From positions 1 to 64,000 of the forward strand of contig NZ_JAILNU010000030.1 in NCBI RefSeq assembly GCF_024691275.1: DNA of 64,000 nucleotides. Reading direction: 5' to 3'. Positions 42,081 through 50,752 of the stretch are shown in pieces. The translations under genes and the position numbers were made by a program. The number at the start of each line of letters is the position of its first letter. Position 1 is the stretch's first letter. Source of the DNA: Ruminococcus sp. (GTDB lineage: Bacteria > Bacillota > Clostridia > Oscillospirales > Ruminococcaceae). Below the pieces are notes generated by a model. The model saw only the letters and a list, made by a program, of their open reading frames with translations. It did not search any database and was not told the origin of the DNA.

Positions 42081-44489
42081 TTATCTTAAATGCCAGATAT
42101 TTTCAGCGTACTCGGTAACAGCGCGGTCTGCGGAGAAGATACCCGCACCTGCGATATTATTGAGTGACATCTTAGCCCACTTGAACTTGTCGTTGTAACA
42201 TTCGGTGATGTACTGCTGAGCCTTTCTGTAGCTGTCGAAGTCTGCGAGGACCATATACGGATCTCTGTCCTTCAGTGAATTTGCCACATCGTTGAATGTA
42301 CAGCCGTTGATGCCGTGGTACATACGGTCGATGCCCTCACGTATACGCGCGTCGCTGTTGTAGAATTCGATAGGTCTGTAGCCTCTTGCCTTGAGATCGT
42401 TTACCTCGGGAGTCGTCATGCCGAAGATAACGATATTATCGTCGCCGCAGGCTTCCTTGATCTCGATGTTAGCACCGTCGAGAGTACCGAGGGTCACAGC
42501 GCCGTTGAGCATGAGCTTCATATTGCCTGTTCCCGAAGCTTCCGTACCTGCGAGAGATATCTGTTCTGATACATCAGATGCAGGCATGAGGTGCTCGGAG
42601 AGAGTTACGCAGTAGTTCTCAAGGAATACAACAGAGAGCTTCTGGCTGATCTTGGGGTTCTTTCTGATCTCCTCGGAGATAGCCCAGATCATCTTGATGA
42701 TCTGCTTTGCAAGGTAGTATCCCGGAGCAGCCTTTGCAGCAAAGATATAGGTCTTTGGAGTGAAAGGAGCGTCGGGGTCATTGAGCAGATATGCGTAATC
42801 TGCAAGTATATTCATAACGTTGAGGTGCTGTCTCTTATATTCGTGGAGACGCTTTACCTGAACGTCGAAGATGCTGTCGGTATTGAGGATAATGCCTGAT
42901 TCGTTCTTGACGTACTTTGCGAAGGCTTCCTTGTTTGCCTTCTTTACGTCCATGAGCTTTGCGAGAACTTCCTTGTCGTCCTGGAACTTGCGGAAGTTTT
43001 CCAGCTCAGCGCCGTCCTTGATGAACTTCTTGCCGATAGTCTCGCTGAGGAGGTCTGTGAGTCCCGGGTTGGACTGATAGAGCCATCTTCTGTAAGCGAT
43101 ACCGTTGGTAACGTTCTTGAACTTTTCGGGAGTATTCTCATATTCCTCGTGGAATACAGACTGCTTGATTATCTCCGAATGGAGCTTTGATACACCGTTT
43201 ACGCTGTGAGAAGCAGCAACGCAGAGAGTTGCCATGTGTATCTGATTGTCCTTGATTATGGACATACGTGTAGTTTTAGCGCTGTCGCCGCCGTTTCTCT
43301 CCATGAGAGACTGGCAGTAGCGGTTATTTATCTCAACGATTATGGAGAATATTCTCGGGATAACTGTCTTTACGAGGTTAACGTCCCATTTTTCGAGAGC
43401 TTCTGCCATAACTGTGTGGTTTGTGTAAGCGAAAGTTCTTGTAACGATGTCCCATGCCTGATCCCAGCCGTATCCGCAGTCGTCAAGGAGTATTCTCATG
43501 AGTTCGGGGATAGCGAGGGTCGGGTGAGTATCATTTATGTGGATAGCTACCTTGTCTGCAAGGTTTTCAAGAGTGCCGTAAACGTTCATATGAGTGTTTA
43601 CGATATCGCCTATCGAAGCTGCGCAGAGGAAGTACTGCTGACGCAGACGGAGGCTCTTTCCTTCGTGGTGGTTATCGTTAGGATAGAGAACCTTTGATAT
43701 AGCATTTGCGATAGAGTTCTGAGCAAGAGCCTTATCGTAGTTGCCCTTATTGAACATCTCCATGTCGAAGTTAGGAGCTTTTGCGGTCCACAGACGGAGA
43801 ACGGATACGCCGTCAGAGCCGTAGCCCGAAACATACATATCGTAAGGTGTAGCCACAACGGTGCTGTAGTTCACATGGGAGATGTAGTGGTACTGATTGT
43901 CCCAGTACTCCTGAAGATCGCCCTCGAAATGGATATCAATGGAGAGCTCGGGCTTCGGAACGAGCCATACCGAACCGCCCGGGAGCCAGTTGTCGGGAAG
44001 CTCTGTCTGCCAGCCGTCCTCAAGCTTCTGCTGGAAGATACCGTACTCATAGCATATGGAATAGCCCATAGCAGGGAAGTTCATGGTTGCGAGCGCGTCC
44101 AGATAGCAGGCAGCAAGTCTGCCGAGACCGCCGTTTCCGAGACCTGCATCAGGCTCGTACTCATAGATCTTGTCGAGGTTTATATCATACTGCTTCAGCA
44201 TATCCTTTATGCCGTCAGCAAGCTCTAAGTTATAGATGCTTGTTTTGAGGGAGCGTCCCATGAGGAATTCCATGGAAAGGTAGTAGATCTGCTTGCCGCC
44301 CACTGAGTGTGTATGATTAATGAAGCTCTGCCTCTTTGAGCCAAGCAGCTCGACAATAATAGCAGAGAGTACATGATAGACCTGCTTGTCGGAAGCTTCC
44401 TCGGGAGAAACGCTGTATAAAAGCTGGAGTTTTTTGGGAAACTCTTCTTTGATTCTGTCCATAAGAGGGTTTGCTTTTCTTGTAGTCAT
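42081..44489 (-). CDS. glgP: Glycogen/maltodextrin phosphorylase
   Basis: GlgP releases glucose 1-phosphate from alpha-1,4-glucans. The 802-aa product has the family layout. Landmarks are YYLSMEFLMGRSL, GNGGLGRLAACYLDA (active-site glycine loop), INDTHPTLAIPELMR and the VKRLHEYKRQHLN segment. EASGTGNMKLMLNGA contains the lysine that binds pyridoxal phosphate. AAGGAGA precedes the ATG, and a consensus promoter lies about 120 bp upstream. With the GH13 gene downstream it makes a cytoplasmic glycogen-use pair. Confidence 0.97.
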   Translation of the reverse strand: MTTRKANPLMDRIKEEFPKKLQLLYSVSPEEASDKQVYHVLSAIIVELLGSKRQSFINHTHSVGGKQIYYLSMEFLMGRSLKTSIYNLELADGIKDMLKQYDINLDKIYEYEPDAGLGNGGLGRLAACYLDALATMNFPAMGYSICYEYGIFQQKLEDGWQTELPDNWLPGGSVWLVPKPELSIDIHFEGDLQEYWDNQYHYISHVNYSTVVATPYDMYVSGYGSDGVSVLRLWTAKAPNFDMEMFNKGNYDKALAQNSIANAISKVLYPNDNHHEGKSLRLRQQYFLCAASIGDIVNTHMNVYGTLENLADKVAIHINDTHPTLAIPELMRILLDDCGYGWDQAWDIVTRTFAYTNHTVMAEALEKWDVNLVKTVIPRIFSIIVEINNRYCQSLMERNGGDSAKTTRMSIIKDNQIHMATLCVAASHSVNGVSKLHSEIIKQSVFHEEYENTPEKFKNVTNGIAYRRWLYQSNPGLTDLLSETIGKKFIKDGAELENFRKFQDDKEVLAKLMDVKKANKEAFAKYVKNESGIILNTDSIFDVQVKRLHEYKRQHLNVMNILADYAYLLNDPDAPFTPKTYIFAAKAAPGYYLAKQIIKMIWAISEEIRKNPKISQKLSVVFLENYCVTLSEHLMPASDVSEQISLAGTEASGTGNMKLMLNGAVTLGTLDGANIEIKEACGDDNIVIFGMTTPEVNDLKARGYRPIEFYNSDARIREGIDRMYHGINGCTFNDVANSLKDRDPYMVLADFDSYRKAQQYITECYNDKFKWAKMSLNNIAGAGIFSADRAVTEYAENIWHLR

Positions 44490-44607
44490 AACTGATCTCC
44501 TTCTGCCGCACGAGCGGCTATATTACCTGTTGTATAATCTCCCCTGCTGTATACAGTAGCCCTTTTGCGAAAAGCCAAAAGCCACTTTACAAGAAGTATA
44601 CAAACAA

Positions 44608-44636
44608 ATTATACTATGATTTAATAAATATTTCAA
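44608..44636 (-). promoter_or_regulatory. glgP promoter
   Basis: On the minus strand -35 TTGAAA (44631-44636), 17-bp spacer and -10 TATAAT (44608-44613). The remaining divergent gap (44637-44845) is AT-rich with no further gene. Confidence 0.8.
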
Positions 44637-44845
44637 GTGGTTATTTCAACAAATATTTATCCACTAAATATACGTATTACGGAAAATCGCCAAAAAACAG
44701 AAAAAATAATCGCGGAACAGCGTGAGCTCAGTATACATTATGCCCAAAACGTCAGAAAACATCTTTAAAAATTGTGCACAAACACTATAGAAAAATGGCA
44801 GAAAAACGAAAAATATATTTTTAAAATATAAAACTTAGAAAATGT

Positions 44846-44874
44846 TTGAAATTTGCTATATTATGTGATATAAT
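44846..44874 (+). promoter_or_regulatory. Promoter of the signal-peptidase-like gene
   Basis: -35 TTGAAA (44846-44851), 17-bp spacer and -10 TATAAT (44869-44874) with TGTGA directly before. Confidence 0.8.
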
Positions 44875-44960
44875 AGATAAAGCGGTTTGCGAAAAACAGA
44901 GCCGCATGGGAAAGTGTAGATCAAATATAAGACAACAAAAAATATGAAAAGGTGATATCT

Positions 44961-46175
44961 ATGGAAAAGAAAAAAGGTTTTTCAATACTTAAATTCGTTC
45001 TCATTCTGATATGTGTGATACTGATCGTACTGTCGATCGTGGTTAATATAGCTTTTTCAGGCGGCAAAACTCCGAAGATACTGGGCAATTACGTTTATAT
45101 CGTCAAGGAGTCCGACAATATGGGCAGCAATGTCACTAACGGCGCAGCTCTCGTAGCTCCCGACGCAAAGGATCTCTCGATAGCGAAGGGCGATATAGTT
45201 CTTGCATATCCTGCAAACGATCCCGATAAGCTCCATGTGCTCAGCATATTCGATATCGTTACCGCTGAGGACGGCACAGAAAAGTATATAACCTCCGATG
45301 CTTCCAATATCGGAAGTGAGGAGTCCATTCCGAAGGAGAAGATAGCTGCTCTCTGTACAGGTCATATGGAAAGTGCAGAGCTGGGAACACTCATCTCGTT
45401 CGCTTCAAGTGTAAAGGGCATACTTGTTCTGCTCGTTCTTCCGTGTGTGCTTCTTGTAATATTCCTCATCGCTAAGATCGCTTCCTCAAAGGACGACGAC
45501 GAGGACGACTTTGGCTTCTACCAGTACGACGAAAAGGAGAAGCAGAAGGAGCTTTCGGAAAACAGGAAAAATGCTCACGACAAGACAGGCAATCCGCTGT
45601 TTGAACCTTCACAGGAGATACAGCCAAGCAACGAGCTTGAGCGCAAGAAGATGTCTATTGCCGAGAATTTCAGCCAGAAGAAGGTAAATCCCGATTCTCC
45701 TTACCAGAAGGAAAAGGAGCGTACAATGCAGTTCAAGGCACAGCGCAGTGCTGAGAGCACCTTTGCTGCAAAGAATGTGGGAAGTTCTTCTTCAACAGCT
45801 CCTACAGCCGATGCCCTCAGAGAGGAAATGCTCCGCAAGACCGCTGAGGCTGAGCGTACAGGCACATTCAACATCAAGACAACAAGCACTCCTCAGCAGC
45901 CCGCAGCTCCTGCCGAGCCGATACCCGATAATACAGGTATCCTTTCCAAGAGCCAGCTTGCTGAAATGTCAAGAAACGATGTTCCTAAGACAACTCCTCT
46001 GAGAAGTCAGTCAGCACCTTCCACAGCAGCTCCAAAGCCGCCAAAGAAGAGCAGCACTCCTGATATCTCGGATATAATCAATAAGACCGAGCGCAATGAG
46101 CGCAAGAAGAAGGCTGCGGATATGTCCGTTGACGACCTCCTGAAGCTCATCGAGGAAGAAAAGAAAAAGCTCTGA
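44961..46175 (+). CDS. Membrane protein with a signal-peptidase (S26)-like extracellular domain
   Basis: This 404-aa protein has two membrane helices (about 9-31 and 145-170). Between them is a domain that reads like a degenerate type I signal peptidase: YVYIVKESDNMGSNV, then IAKGDIVLAYPAND, and a TSDASNIGSEESI segment. In true peptidases the first motif contains Ser-Met; here the residue before Met is Asn, so catalysis is doubtful. The cytoplasmic C-terminal 230 residues are a long low-complexity, Lys/Glu/Gln/Pro-rich region ending MSVDDLLKLIEEEKKKL, probably disordered with a closing coiled coil. The ATG at 44961 follows AAAAGG. It is a single gene with a terminator. Confidence 0.6.
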   Translation: MEKKKGFSILKFVLILICVILIVLSIVVNIAFSGGKTPKILGNYVYIVKESDNMGSNVTNGAALVAPDAKDLSIAKGDIVLAYPANDPDKLHVLSIFDIVTAEDGTEKYITSDASNIGSEESIPKEKIAALCTGHMESAELGTLISFASSVKGILVLLVLPCVLLVIFLIAKIASSKDDDEDDFGFYQYDEKEKQKELSENRKNAHDKTGNPLFEPSQEIQPSNELERKKMSIAENFSQKKVNPDSPYQKEKERTMQFKAQRSAESTFAAKNVGSSSSTAPTADALREEMLRKTAEAERTGTFNIKTTSTPQQPAAPAEPIPDNTGILSKSQLAEMSRNDVPKTTPLRSQSAPSTAAPKPPKKSSTPDISDIINKTERNERKKKAADMSVDDLLKLIEEEKKKL

Positions 46176-46183
46176 TAAAACGT

Positions 46184-46212
46184 AAGGCAGTCCATTCGGA
46201 CTGCCTTTTATT
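46184..46212 (+). terminator. Terminator after the signal-peptidase-like gene
   Basis: A perfect 10-bp stem, AAGGCAGTCC / GGACTGCCTT, around ATTC, followed by TTATTATT. Confidence 0.85.
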
Positions 46213-46219
46213 ATTGCCA

Positions 46220-46999
46220 TTAAATAATTATTAACATCGTTATCATCATAGCAAGCGGCATAGCAACGAACATCAAGCCGAAAATTATTGCAAAAAAGTG
46301 GCTGTTGACTCTGGCAGGCTCATAGATGACCTTTGGGTCGTCAGGGTCTATCATGATATCATAGTTCATATTCTTTTCGCGTATTTCATTGATGTTATTT
46401 ATGTAGCTCTTGTATGTCTCTCCCTCGTAGGTGTATTCATATGTTGGATTGTAGTATATTTTTGTGATCCTGCCGTTTACACGGGTCGTTGAGGTGCTGA
46501 CATCGACACAGGTCGCCGTGACGAATATCGTGCACCTTTCGGCATTGCCCTTTGAACCGCGAAAATCCGCTATAATTACAACGATACCGATAACAATGAA
46601 TATCATGAAGAACAGGCATAAACCGATCTTTATAAGAACTTTTTTAATGTCATCGGAGCCGTTACGGTACGCAAATATAGCTAAAATTGCCGATATACTG
46701 ATAACTGTCATCACCAGACACGCGATATCGAGCTTATGCTTTTTGACAGCACTGGAAATAAGTCCCAATATGCCGAACACAGCGAACAGCTGCACAAACG
46801 ATATTATTATCTTGTAGTCATTGCCTTCGGTTTGTGAAAGTCTGAACATATAGAAAATGGTTGCAAAAAAGTACAGTACCACCAGTATTCCGATTATTTT
46901 TTTGATCAAAGATGAACTATTGTTGTCAGTCTGCGGCTTTTCGTCGGTATAGTAGCCGTTTTCGTCGTAGTTCATCATGTCGTCTTCGTGTCTTTTCAT
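46220..46999 (-). CDS. DUF3592-like membrane protein
   Basis: The product is about 259 aa from MKRHEDDMMNYDEN (ATG at 46999). An acidic N-terminus is followed by five or so membrane helices. Between the last two lies a soluble segment, CTIFVTATCVDVSTSTTRV, then YYNPTYEYTYEGETYKSY and DIMIDPDDPKVIY. This 'Y.Y.Y.G..Y' and 'DPxDP' pattern is that of DUF3592. The next gene upstream is a paralog with the same segment. The AAAAGGGGG leader is both its ribosome site and one arm of an inverted repeat around the -10. Function is unknown. Confidence 0.7.
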   Translation of the reverse strand: MKRHEDDMMNYDENGYYTDEKPQTDNNSSSLIKKIIGILVVLYFFATIFYMFRLSQTEGNDYKIIISFVQLFAVFGILGLISSAVKKHKLDIACLVMTVISISAILAIFAYRNGSDDIKKVLIKIGLCLFFMIFIVIGIVVIIADFRGSKGNAERCTIFVTATCVDVSTSTTRVNGRITKIYYNPTYEYTYEGETYKSYINNINEIREKNMNYDIMIDPDDPKVIYEPARVNSHFFAIIFGLMFVAMPLAMMITMLIII

Positions 47000-47002
47000 A
47001 AA

Positions 47003-47050
47003 AACGCCCCCTTTTGCGGAAATTATACCACAAAAAGGGGGCGTTGTCAA
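47003..47050 (-). promoter_or_regulatory. Promoter A with a C-run/G-run inverted repeat
   Basis: On the minus strand -35 TTGACA (47045-47050), 17-bp spacer and -10 TATAAT (47022-47027). The spacer holds CGCCCCCTTTTTGTGG. AACGCCCCCTTTT and AAAAGGGGGCGTT flank the -10 as inverted repeats, and the second also provides the ribosome site. Promoter B at 47698 has the same design. Confidence 0.8.
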
Positions 47051-47061
47051 TTATTCGTTTA

Positions 47062-47676
47062 TTAATTAAATAGCGTTTTATATTGGAAAGCCACCAATGT
47101 AAATACCATAATTGCAAGTAGTACTATTGTCTGAATAACAGCTTCGGCTATTACAACCGATGTTTTTCTGCGCTGCGCAAAGGGATCGTATATCATCAGC
47201 GGATCAGACGGATTTATCATTATAGGATAAACCTCGCCTTTTTTGCGTTTTGTTTCGGTTTTGCCGATAGAAGCTGCGTATTTGACACCGTTCCAGATAT
47301 ACTTATATGCAGGATGGTATGTGAATCTGTTATCTGATATGTATGTTACAGGCGAAACGGAGAAACACTGAGCATTTACAAGCTGTGTGCATTTAGTTAC
47401 GAGTGTAAGATGAGTGTGTATTTTCTTATAGGAATCATAGAAGGCTATTGCAGCGAATATCAGTACATAAACATATATTATAACTTTTTTTGTGAAAGCA
47501 TCAGATATTGATCCAAGCAGCATATTAAAAGGTATTACGCCAATAATAACAATAGAATAGAGTAAAATATCCAGCCTGATATGTTTTTTTATCTTTTTGT
47601 TATCTGAAATGTCATCATATTTATAGCTGTCTTCCTGAAAGTAGAACGAATAATCATTATCATCAAAATCAGACAT
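47062..47676 (-). CDS. DUF3592-like membrane protein, paralog
   Basis: This 204-aa protein has an acidic N-terminus, two membrane helices near 35-55 and 64-82, a soluble segment, and a final helix near 175-198. The soluble part reads CTQLVNAQCFSVSPVTYI, then FTYHPAYKYIWNGVKYAAS and PIMINPSDPLMIYDP. It matches the downstream gene in the 'NxxDPxxIYxP' close of DUF3592-like proteins. The start follows AAGGGGTGAG. Twin promoters drive the two genes. Function is unknown. Confidence 0.7.
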   Translation of the reverse strand: MSDFDDNDYSFYFQEDSYKYDDISDNKKIKKHIRLDILLYSIVIIGVIPFNMLLGSISDAFTKKVIIYVYVLIFAAIAFYDSYKKIHTHLTLVTKCTQLVNAQCFSVSPVTYISDNRFTYHPAYKYIWNGVKYAASIGKTETKRKKGEVYPIMINPSDPLMIYDPFAQRRKTSVVIAEAVIQTIVLLAIMVFTLVAFQYKTLFN

Positions 47677-47681
47677 ATGCT

Positions 47682-47726
47682 CACCCCTTTTTCACAGATT
47701 ATACCACAAAAGGGGGAGATTGTCAA
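47682..47726 (-). promoter_or_regulatory. Promoter B with a C-run/G-run inverted repeat
   Basis: On the minus strand -35 TTGACA (47721-47726), 17-bp spacer containing CTCCCCCTTTTGTGG, and -10 TATAAT (47698-47703). CCCCTTTT in the spacer and AAAAAGGGG in the leader are inverted around the -10. The -35 overlaps the stop of the HTH gene by four bases. Confidence 0.8.
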
Positions 47727-48697
47727 TTTTTCTTTTGCGAGAAGATGATATTAACGACAGGTGAAAGAACAGCTGCAACAGGCCATACTATCCATGTTCT
47801 TCCCCAATCGAACGTGAGGAAGCTCCAGCCGAGATAGCCGGCGGTCACTATACACCAGTAAATCGACATTGCACCGGAAGCATACTTCTCCCTTGCTTTC
47901 TTATCCCTTGCGAAGTTATCTTCTTCAAGAAGCTTCTTGTAGCCGCCCATTATAATGCTTGCACGGACTATCAGAAATACTCCGGCAGCAACTATAACGA
48001 AAAATATCGCACCCGGGAATACGTCTGACAAAACGGTATCAGGAAACAGCTCATCGAAGAGTATGGCAGGTATGAACGAAAGTATGAACATAACAACGCC
48101 TGCAATGATGCTTATGATGAATTTAGGCTCAAAGTTCGTTTTTTTCTCCTTTACCATGCCGGAGATGCCGTATTCCGTATCAATGCCCTCTTTTCCAAGG
48201 TACTCGTATTTTTTCATTTTTGATCCTGAGATAATGAAAAGAGTTACTGCAATAGCTATAAGTATGAACATAAATGGTATACCTATAACATCTGCCAGAT
48301 GTTTTGATTTTACAGTTCCATCAAGAAGTATAGTGGGAACGGCGCAAATTATGCAGAGCACAACTCCGATAGAAGTGCGGACAGCTCTATTACGGTTTTC
48401 TGCAAGGAAATTATTAGCCTCTTCCATAGAAACTTTGTGCAGAGGCGGTTCTGTATCAACAGCTGCCTCAACAGCAGGAGCGGTGTCGTCAGGGAGAACA
48501 GCTTCATCTTTAAGTAAAGTGTCGGTGCTTACATTGAATATCTGTGATAGCTGTAATATACGGTTAAGGTCGGGAGTAGACTGTGCGCCCTCCCATTTTG
48601 AAACAGACTGGCGGCTCACTCCGAGCTTCTCGGCGAGTTCTTCCTGTGACATCCCTGATTTTTTTCTTAGTTCGATTATCTTGTCTGCGAGTATCAT
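47723..48697 (-). CDS. Membrane-anchored XRE-family HTH regulator
   Basis: This 324-aa protein has an N-terminal Cro/CI-type helix-turn-helix (about 1-60) with [22 protein letters not shown], the usual recognition helix. Six or so membrane helices follow after an acidic linker. The start [13 protein letters not shown] (ATG at 48697) follows GGAGG by 8 bases; the longer open frame upstream is leader. Such fusions in Clostridia probably couple membrane or envelope state to transcription. It lies just upstream of two DUF3592-like genes, whose matching promoters are possible targets. An 8-bp inverted repeat lies in its own upstream region. Confidence 0.85.
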   Translation of the reverse strand: MILADKIIELRKKSGMSQEELAEKLGVSRQSVSKWEGAQSTPDLNRILQLSQIFNVSTDTLLKDEAVLPDDTAPAVEAAVDTEPPLHKVSMEEANNFLAENRNRAVRTSIGVVLCIICAVPTILLDGTVKSKHLADVIGIPFMFILIAIAVTLFIISGSKMKKYEYLGKEGIDTEYGISGMVKEKKTNFEPKFIISIIAGVVMFILSFIPAILFDELFPDTVLSDVFPGAIFFVIVAAGVFLIVRASIIMGGYKKLLEEDNFARDKKAREKYASGAMSIYWCIVTAGYLGWSFLTFDWGRTWIVWPVAAVLSPVVNIIFSQKKN

Positions 48698-48782
48698 ATA
48701 CGTATCCTCCATATCATTTATTTCCTCGGGAACGTCCCTCGGTCTATGGTCATATTCTAACATTTTCGGCAGTTACATACAA

Positions 48783-48818
48783 GCAACCGCGCTTTACAAT
48801 TTGTCAATCGGCGGTTGC
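48783..48818 (-). promoter_or_regulatory. Inverted repeat upstream of the HTH gene, operator candidate
   Basis: GCAACCGC (48783-48790) and GCGGTTGC (48811-48818) are perfect inverted repeats around a minus-strand TTGACA (48802-48807). No good -10 sits at the standard distance, so the exact promoter is unclear. Confidence 0.45.
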
Positions 48819-48873
48819 AATTGCCTGTATTTTGGCAAATTTGAGATTACATGGGTGCAGATCCAAAAAAATA

Positions 48874-48902
48874 TTGATTTTTTATGAATGATGTGATATA
48901 AT
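48874..48902 (+). promoter_or_regulatory. Promoter of the small helical protein gene
   Basis: -35 TTGATT (48874-48879), 17-bp spacer and -10 TATAAT (48897-48902), with TGTGA before the -10. Confidence 0.78.
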
Positions 48903-48938
48903 AAAAGTACAAATTTTTACGAAAGAAGGTATCCCATC

Positions 48939-49133
48939 ATGGAGATCAAAAAAGCAATAGAAACCGTTGAGAAAAAAACAGGCATCGACCTTCCCGATGA
49001 GAAGATCGAAAAGCTTGCTACAAAAGAGAACCTCGAAAAGGCAAAAGACATGATAGGCAAGGTGGCTACCAAGGAAAATATCGCTAAGGTCAAGGACAAG
49101 GTCGGCGATATCGTGGATAAGATCAAGAAATGA
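48939..49133 (+). CDS. Small amphipathic helical protein, unknown
   Basis: This 64-aa protein begins MEIKKAIETVEKKTGIDLPDE and contains a near repeat, LATKENLEKAKDMIGK then VATKENIAKVKDKVGD. It is Lys/Glu-rich with hydrophobic spacing typical of amphipathic helices and has no signal peptide. It has its own consensus promoter, an AAGGT site and a terminator, which supports a real and probably abundant product. It may be a stress-type or membrane-surface protein; no family was recognised. Confidence 0.72.
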   Translation: MEIKKAIETVEKKTGIDLPDEKIEKLATKENLEKAKDMIGKVATKENIAKVKDKVGDIVDKIKK

Positions 49134-49137
49134 TCGC

Positions 49138-49170
49138 AAAGGGGCATTTCAGTTATGAAATGTCCCTTTT
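49138..49170 (+). terminator. Terminator of the small helical protein gene
   Basis: AAAGGGGCATTTCA pairs with TGAAATGTCCCTTT (one G:U), followed by TATACTTATTT. Confidence 0.75.
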
Positions 49171-49196
49171 ATACTTATTTCGAGATGGGGGCATTA

Positions 49197-50087
49197 ATGA
49201 ATAAAATAATAGAGAGCGTTAAAAATATCGGATTGTTCCGATTTTTCATGCTTACAATAGCAGGAGTTGTGAACGCATTTGGCATCACGCTGTTCCTCAT
49301 GCCTGTGAAGCTCTATGACAGCGGCATTTCGGGAACTTCCATGCTGCTGGCTCAGGTAACGCCCGACGCATTATCGCTGTCGCTGTTCCTGATACTGCTC
49401 AATATACCGCTGTTCATGTACGGACTGAAGAAGCAGGGCGGGAGCTTCACCGTATCTGCCATATACACCGTAGCCGTGTATTCCGTGATGTCGTGGCTGA
49501 TAACGGATGTTCTGCCCATAGATGTGAGCATAGCCTCGCCGCTGGCAGGTACGGACCTGCTGCTGTGTGCGCTGTTCGGCGGCGTGATATCGGGAATAGG
49601 CAGCGGTCTTGCCATACGCTTCGGCGGAGCGATGGACGGCATCGAAGTCATGGCGGTAATATTCGCAAAGCGCATAGGACTGTCCGTGGGTTCGTTTGTA
49701 ATGGCTTATAACGTGGTGCTGTATATCGTGTGCGGAACTGTCATACACAGCTGGATACTGCCGCTGTACTCAATAGTCACATACGGAGCAGCTCTCAAGA
49801 CCGTGGACTACATCGTGGACGGCTTGCAGCGCGAAAAGGCAGCCATGATAATAACGGCAAAGCCCGATGATATAAAAAAGCAGCTCATGGAGGAGTTCGG
49901 CTGCGGAATGACACTTATAAAGGCAATGGGCGGATATTCGGGCGAGGAACGCACACTGCTGTACTTCGTGGTGAACCGCTTTCAGGTCATGAAGATGAAG
50001 GACATTGTCCAGAAAATAGACCCCCTTGCCTATATCACCCTTACCGAGGTGGCGGATATTTTCTCCGTAAATCAGGACAGGACTTAA
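49197..50087 (+). CDS. YitT family membrane protein (DUF161/DUF2179)
   Basis: This 296-aa protein has five or six membrane helices of the YitT family, including the glycine-rich FGGVISGIGSGLAIRFGGAMDG (split here by short hydrophobic stretches). A soluble DUF2179 domain of about 80 residues closes the protein (AAMIITAKPDDIKKQLMEE, then GYSGEERTLLYFVVNR). The start MNKIIESVKNIGLF at 49197 has a GGGGG stretch upstream. YitT proteins are common in Firmicutes, with no firmly established transport activity. It is downstream of, and separated by a terminator from, the small helical protein. Confidence 0.9.
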   Translation: MNKIIESVKNIGLFRFFMLTIAGVVNAFGITLFLMPVKLYDSGISGTSMLLAQVTPDALSLSLFLILLNIPLFMYGLKKQGGSFTVSAIYTVAVYSVMSWLITDVLPIDVSIASPLAGTDLLLCALFGGVISGIGSGLAIRFGGAMDGIEVMAVIFAKRIGLSVGSFVMAYNVVLYIVCGTVIHSWILPLYSIVTYGAALKTVDYIVDGLQREKAAMIITAKPDDIKKQLMEEFGCGMTLIKAMGGYSGEERTLLYFVVNRFQVMKMKDIVQKIDPLAYITLTEVADIFSVNQDRT

Positions 50088-50164
50088 TAACTTGCCGCGC
50101 CCATGAACGGATTCCCAAGTCGTCCCCTAATGGGCTGTCGAGAACGCCGTTTCCAACAAAAATA

Positions 50165-50650
50165 TTACAATGGCTTGCGCTCGAACATGAGCACAGGGTA
50201 GCCTTCGTAGTATGGCTTGACGATCTCGGGGTGCAGGTCTGCGTAGGCGAAGATAGTGTCTGCCAGTCCTTCTTTGAGGAAGTCCACAAGCTGAGAAAGC
50301 GGGCGGTGGTAGAGCTCGTCGCAGATAGAAGCGAAGGTTATGGCGCGTCTGCCGCCGACTTCCATTATTCTGTAAGGCCATATGCGGCAGTCGAAGGGCT
50401 TCTCGTCGCCTAACATACAGCCGTTTTCCGTAAGTGCAGGACACGAGAAGAGTTCGTCGCCGCGAAGCTCATGAACTTTGAATATATAGCCGCCGTCCTT
50501 TGAGATGAACTCGGTCTCAGGGCGGACGGCTTTTATTTTTTCGCAAAGCTCCGCCGTAAACACGGGGGTCTCCCAAACGTCATAGCGGTCGAAGATGCAG
50601 CAAAGTCTGCATTTAGCGCAGCTCTCGCCGCTGAGAATTTTTTTCAGCAT
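50165..50650 (-). CDS. YkgJ-type cysteine-cluster protein
   Basis: This 161-aa protein starts MLKKILSGESCAKC (ATG at 50650) with GGAGG upstream. The open frame that runs further upstream is only translated repeat DNA. Cysteines in SCAKCRLCC, then FSCPAL, NGCML and FDCRIWPYR form the zinc/iron-binding CxxCxxCC family pattern. The function of the family is not established. It ends convergently with the YitT gene, with no clear terminator between. Confidence 0.82.
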   Translation of the reverse strand: MLKKILSGESCAKCRLCCIFDRYDVWETPVFTAELCEKIKAVRPETEFISKDGGYIFKVHELRGDELFSCPALTENGCMLGDEKPFDCRIWPYRIMEVGGRRAITFASICDELYHRPLSQLVDFLKEGLADTIFAYADLHPEIVKPYYEGYPVLMFERKPL

Positions 50651-50668
50651 ATAAAGTCCTCCTGATCT

Positions 50669-50690
50669 TGCAGGGCGGATATTCCCCGCC
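50669..50690 (+). repeat. REP-like hairpin (GGCGG class)
   Basis: TGCAG followed by GGCGG-ATATTC-CCCGCC, a short stem, in the leader of the YkgJ-type gene. Confidence 0.55.
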
Positions 50691-50723
50691 AACACCTTGC
50701 ATAAAATGTGACCTGACCCGATA

Positions 50724-50752
50724 TGTAGGGGCTGCCTTTGGCAGTCCGCGAA
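50724..50752 (+). repeat. REP-like hairpin (GGGCTGCC class)
   Basis: TGTAGGG, then CTGCC-TTT-GGCAG and TCCGCGAA. Foot and tail match the copy at 22031 but the stem is different. Confidence 0.68.
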
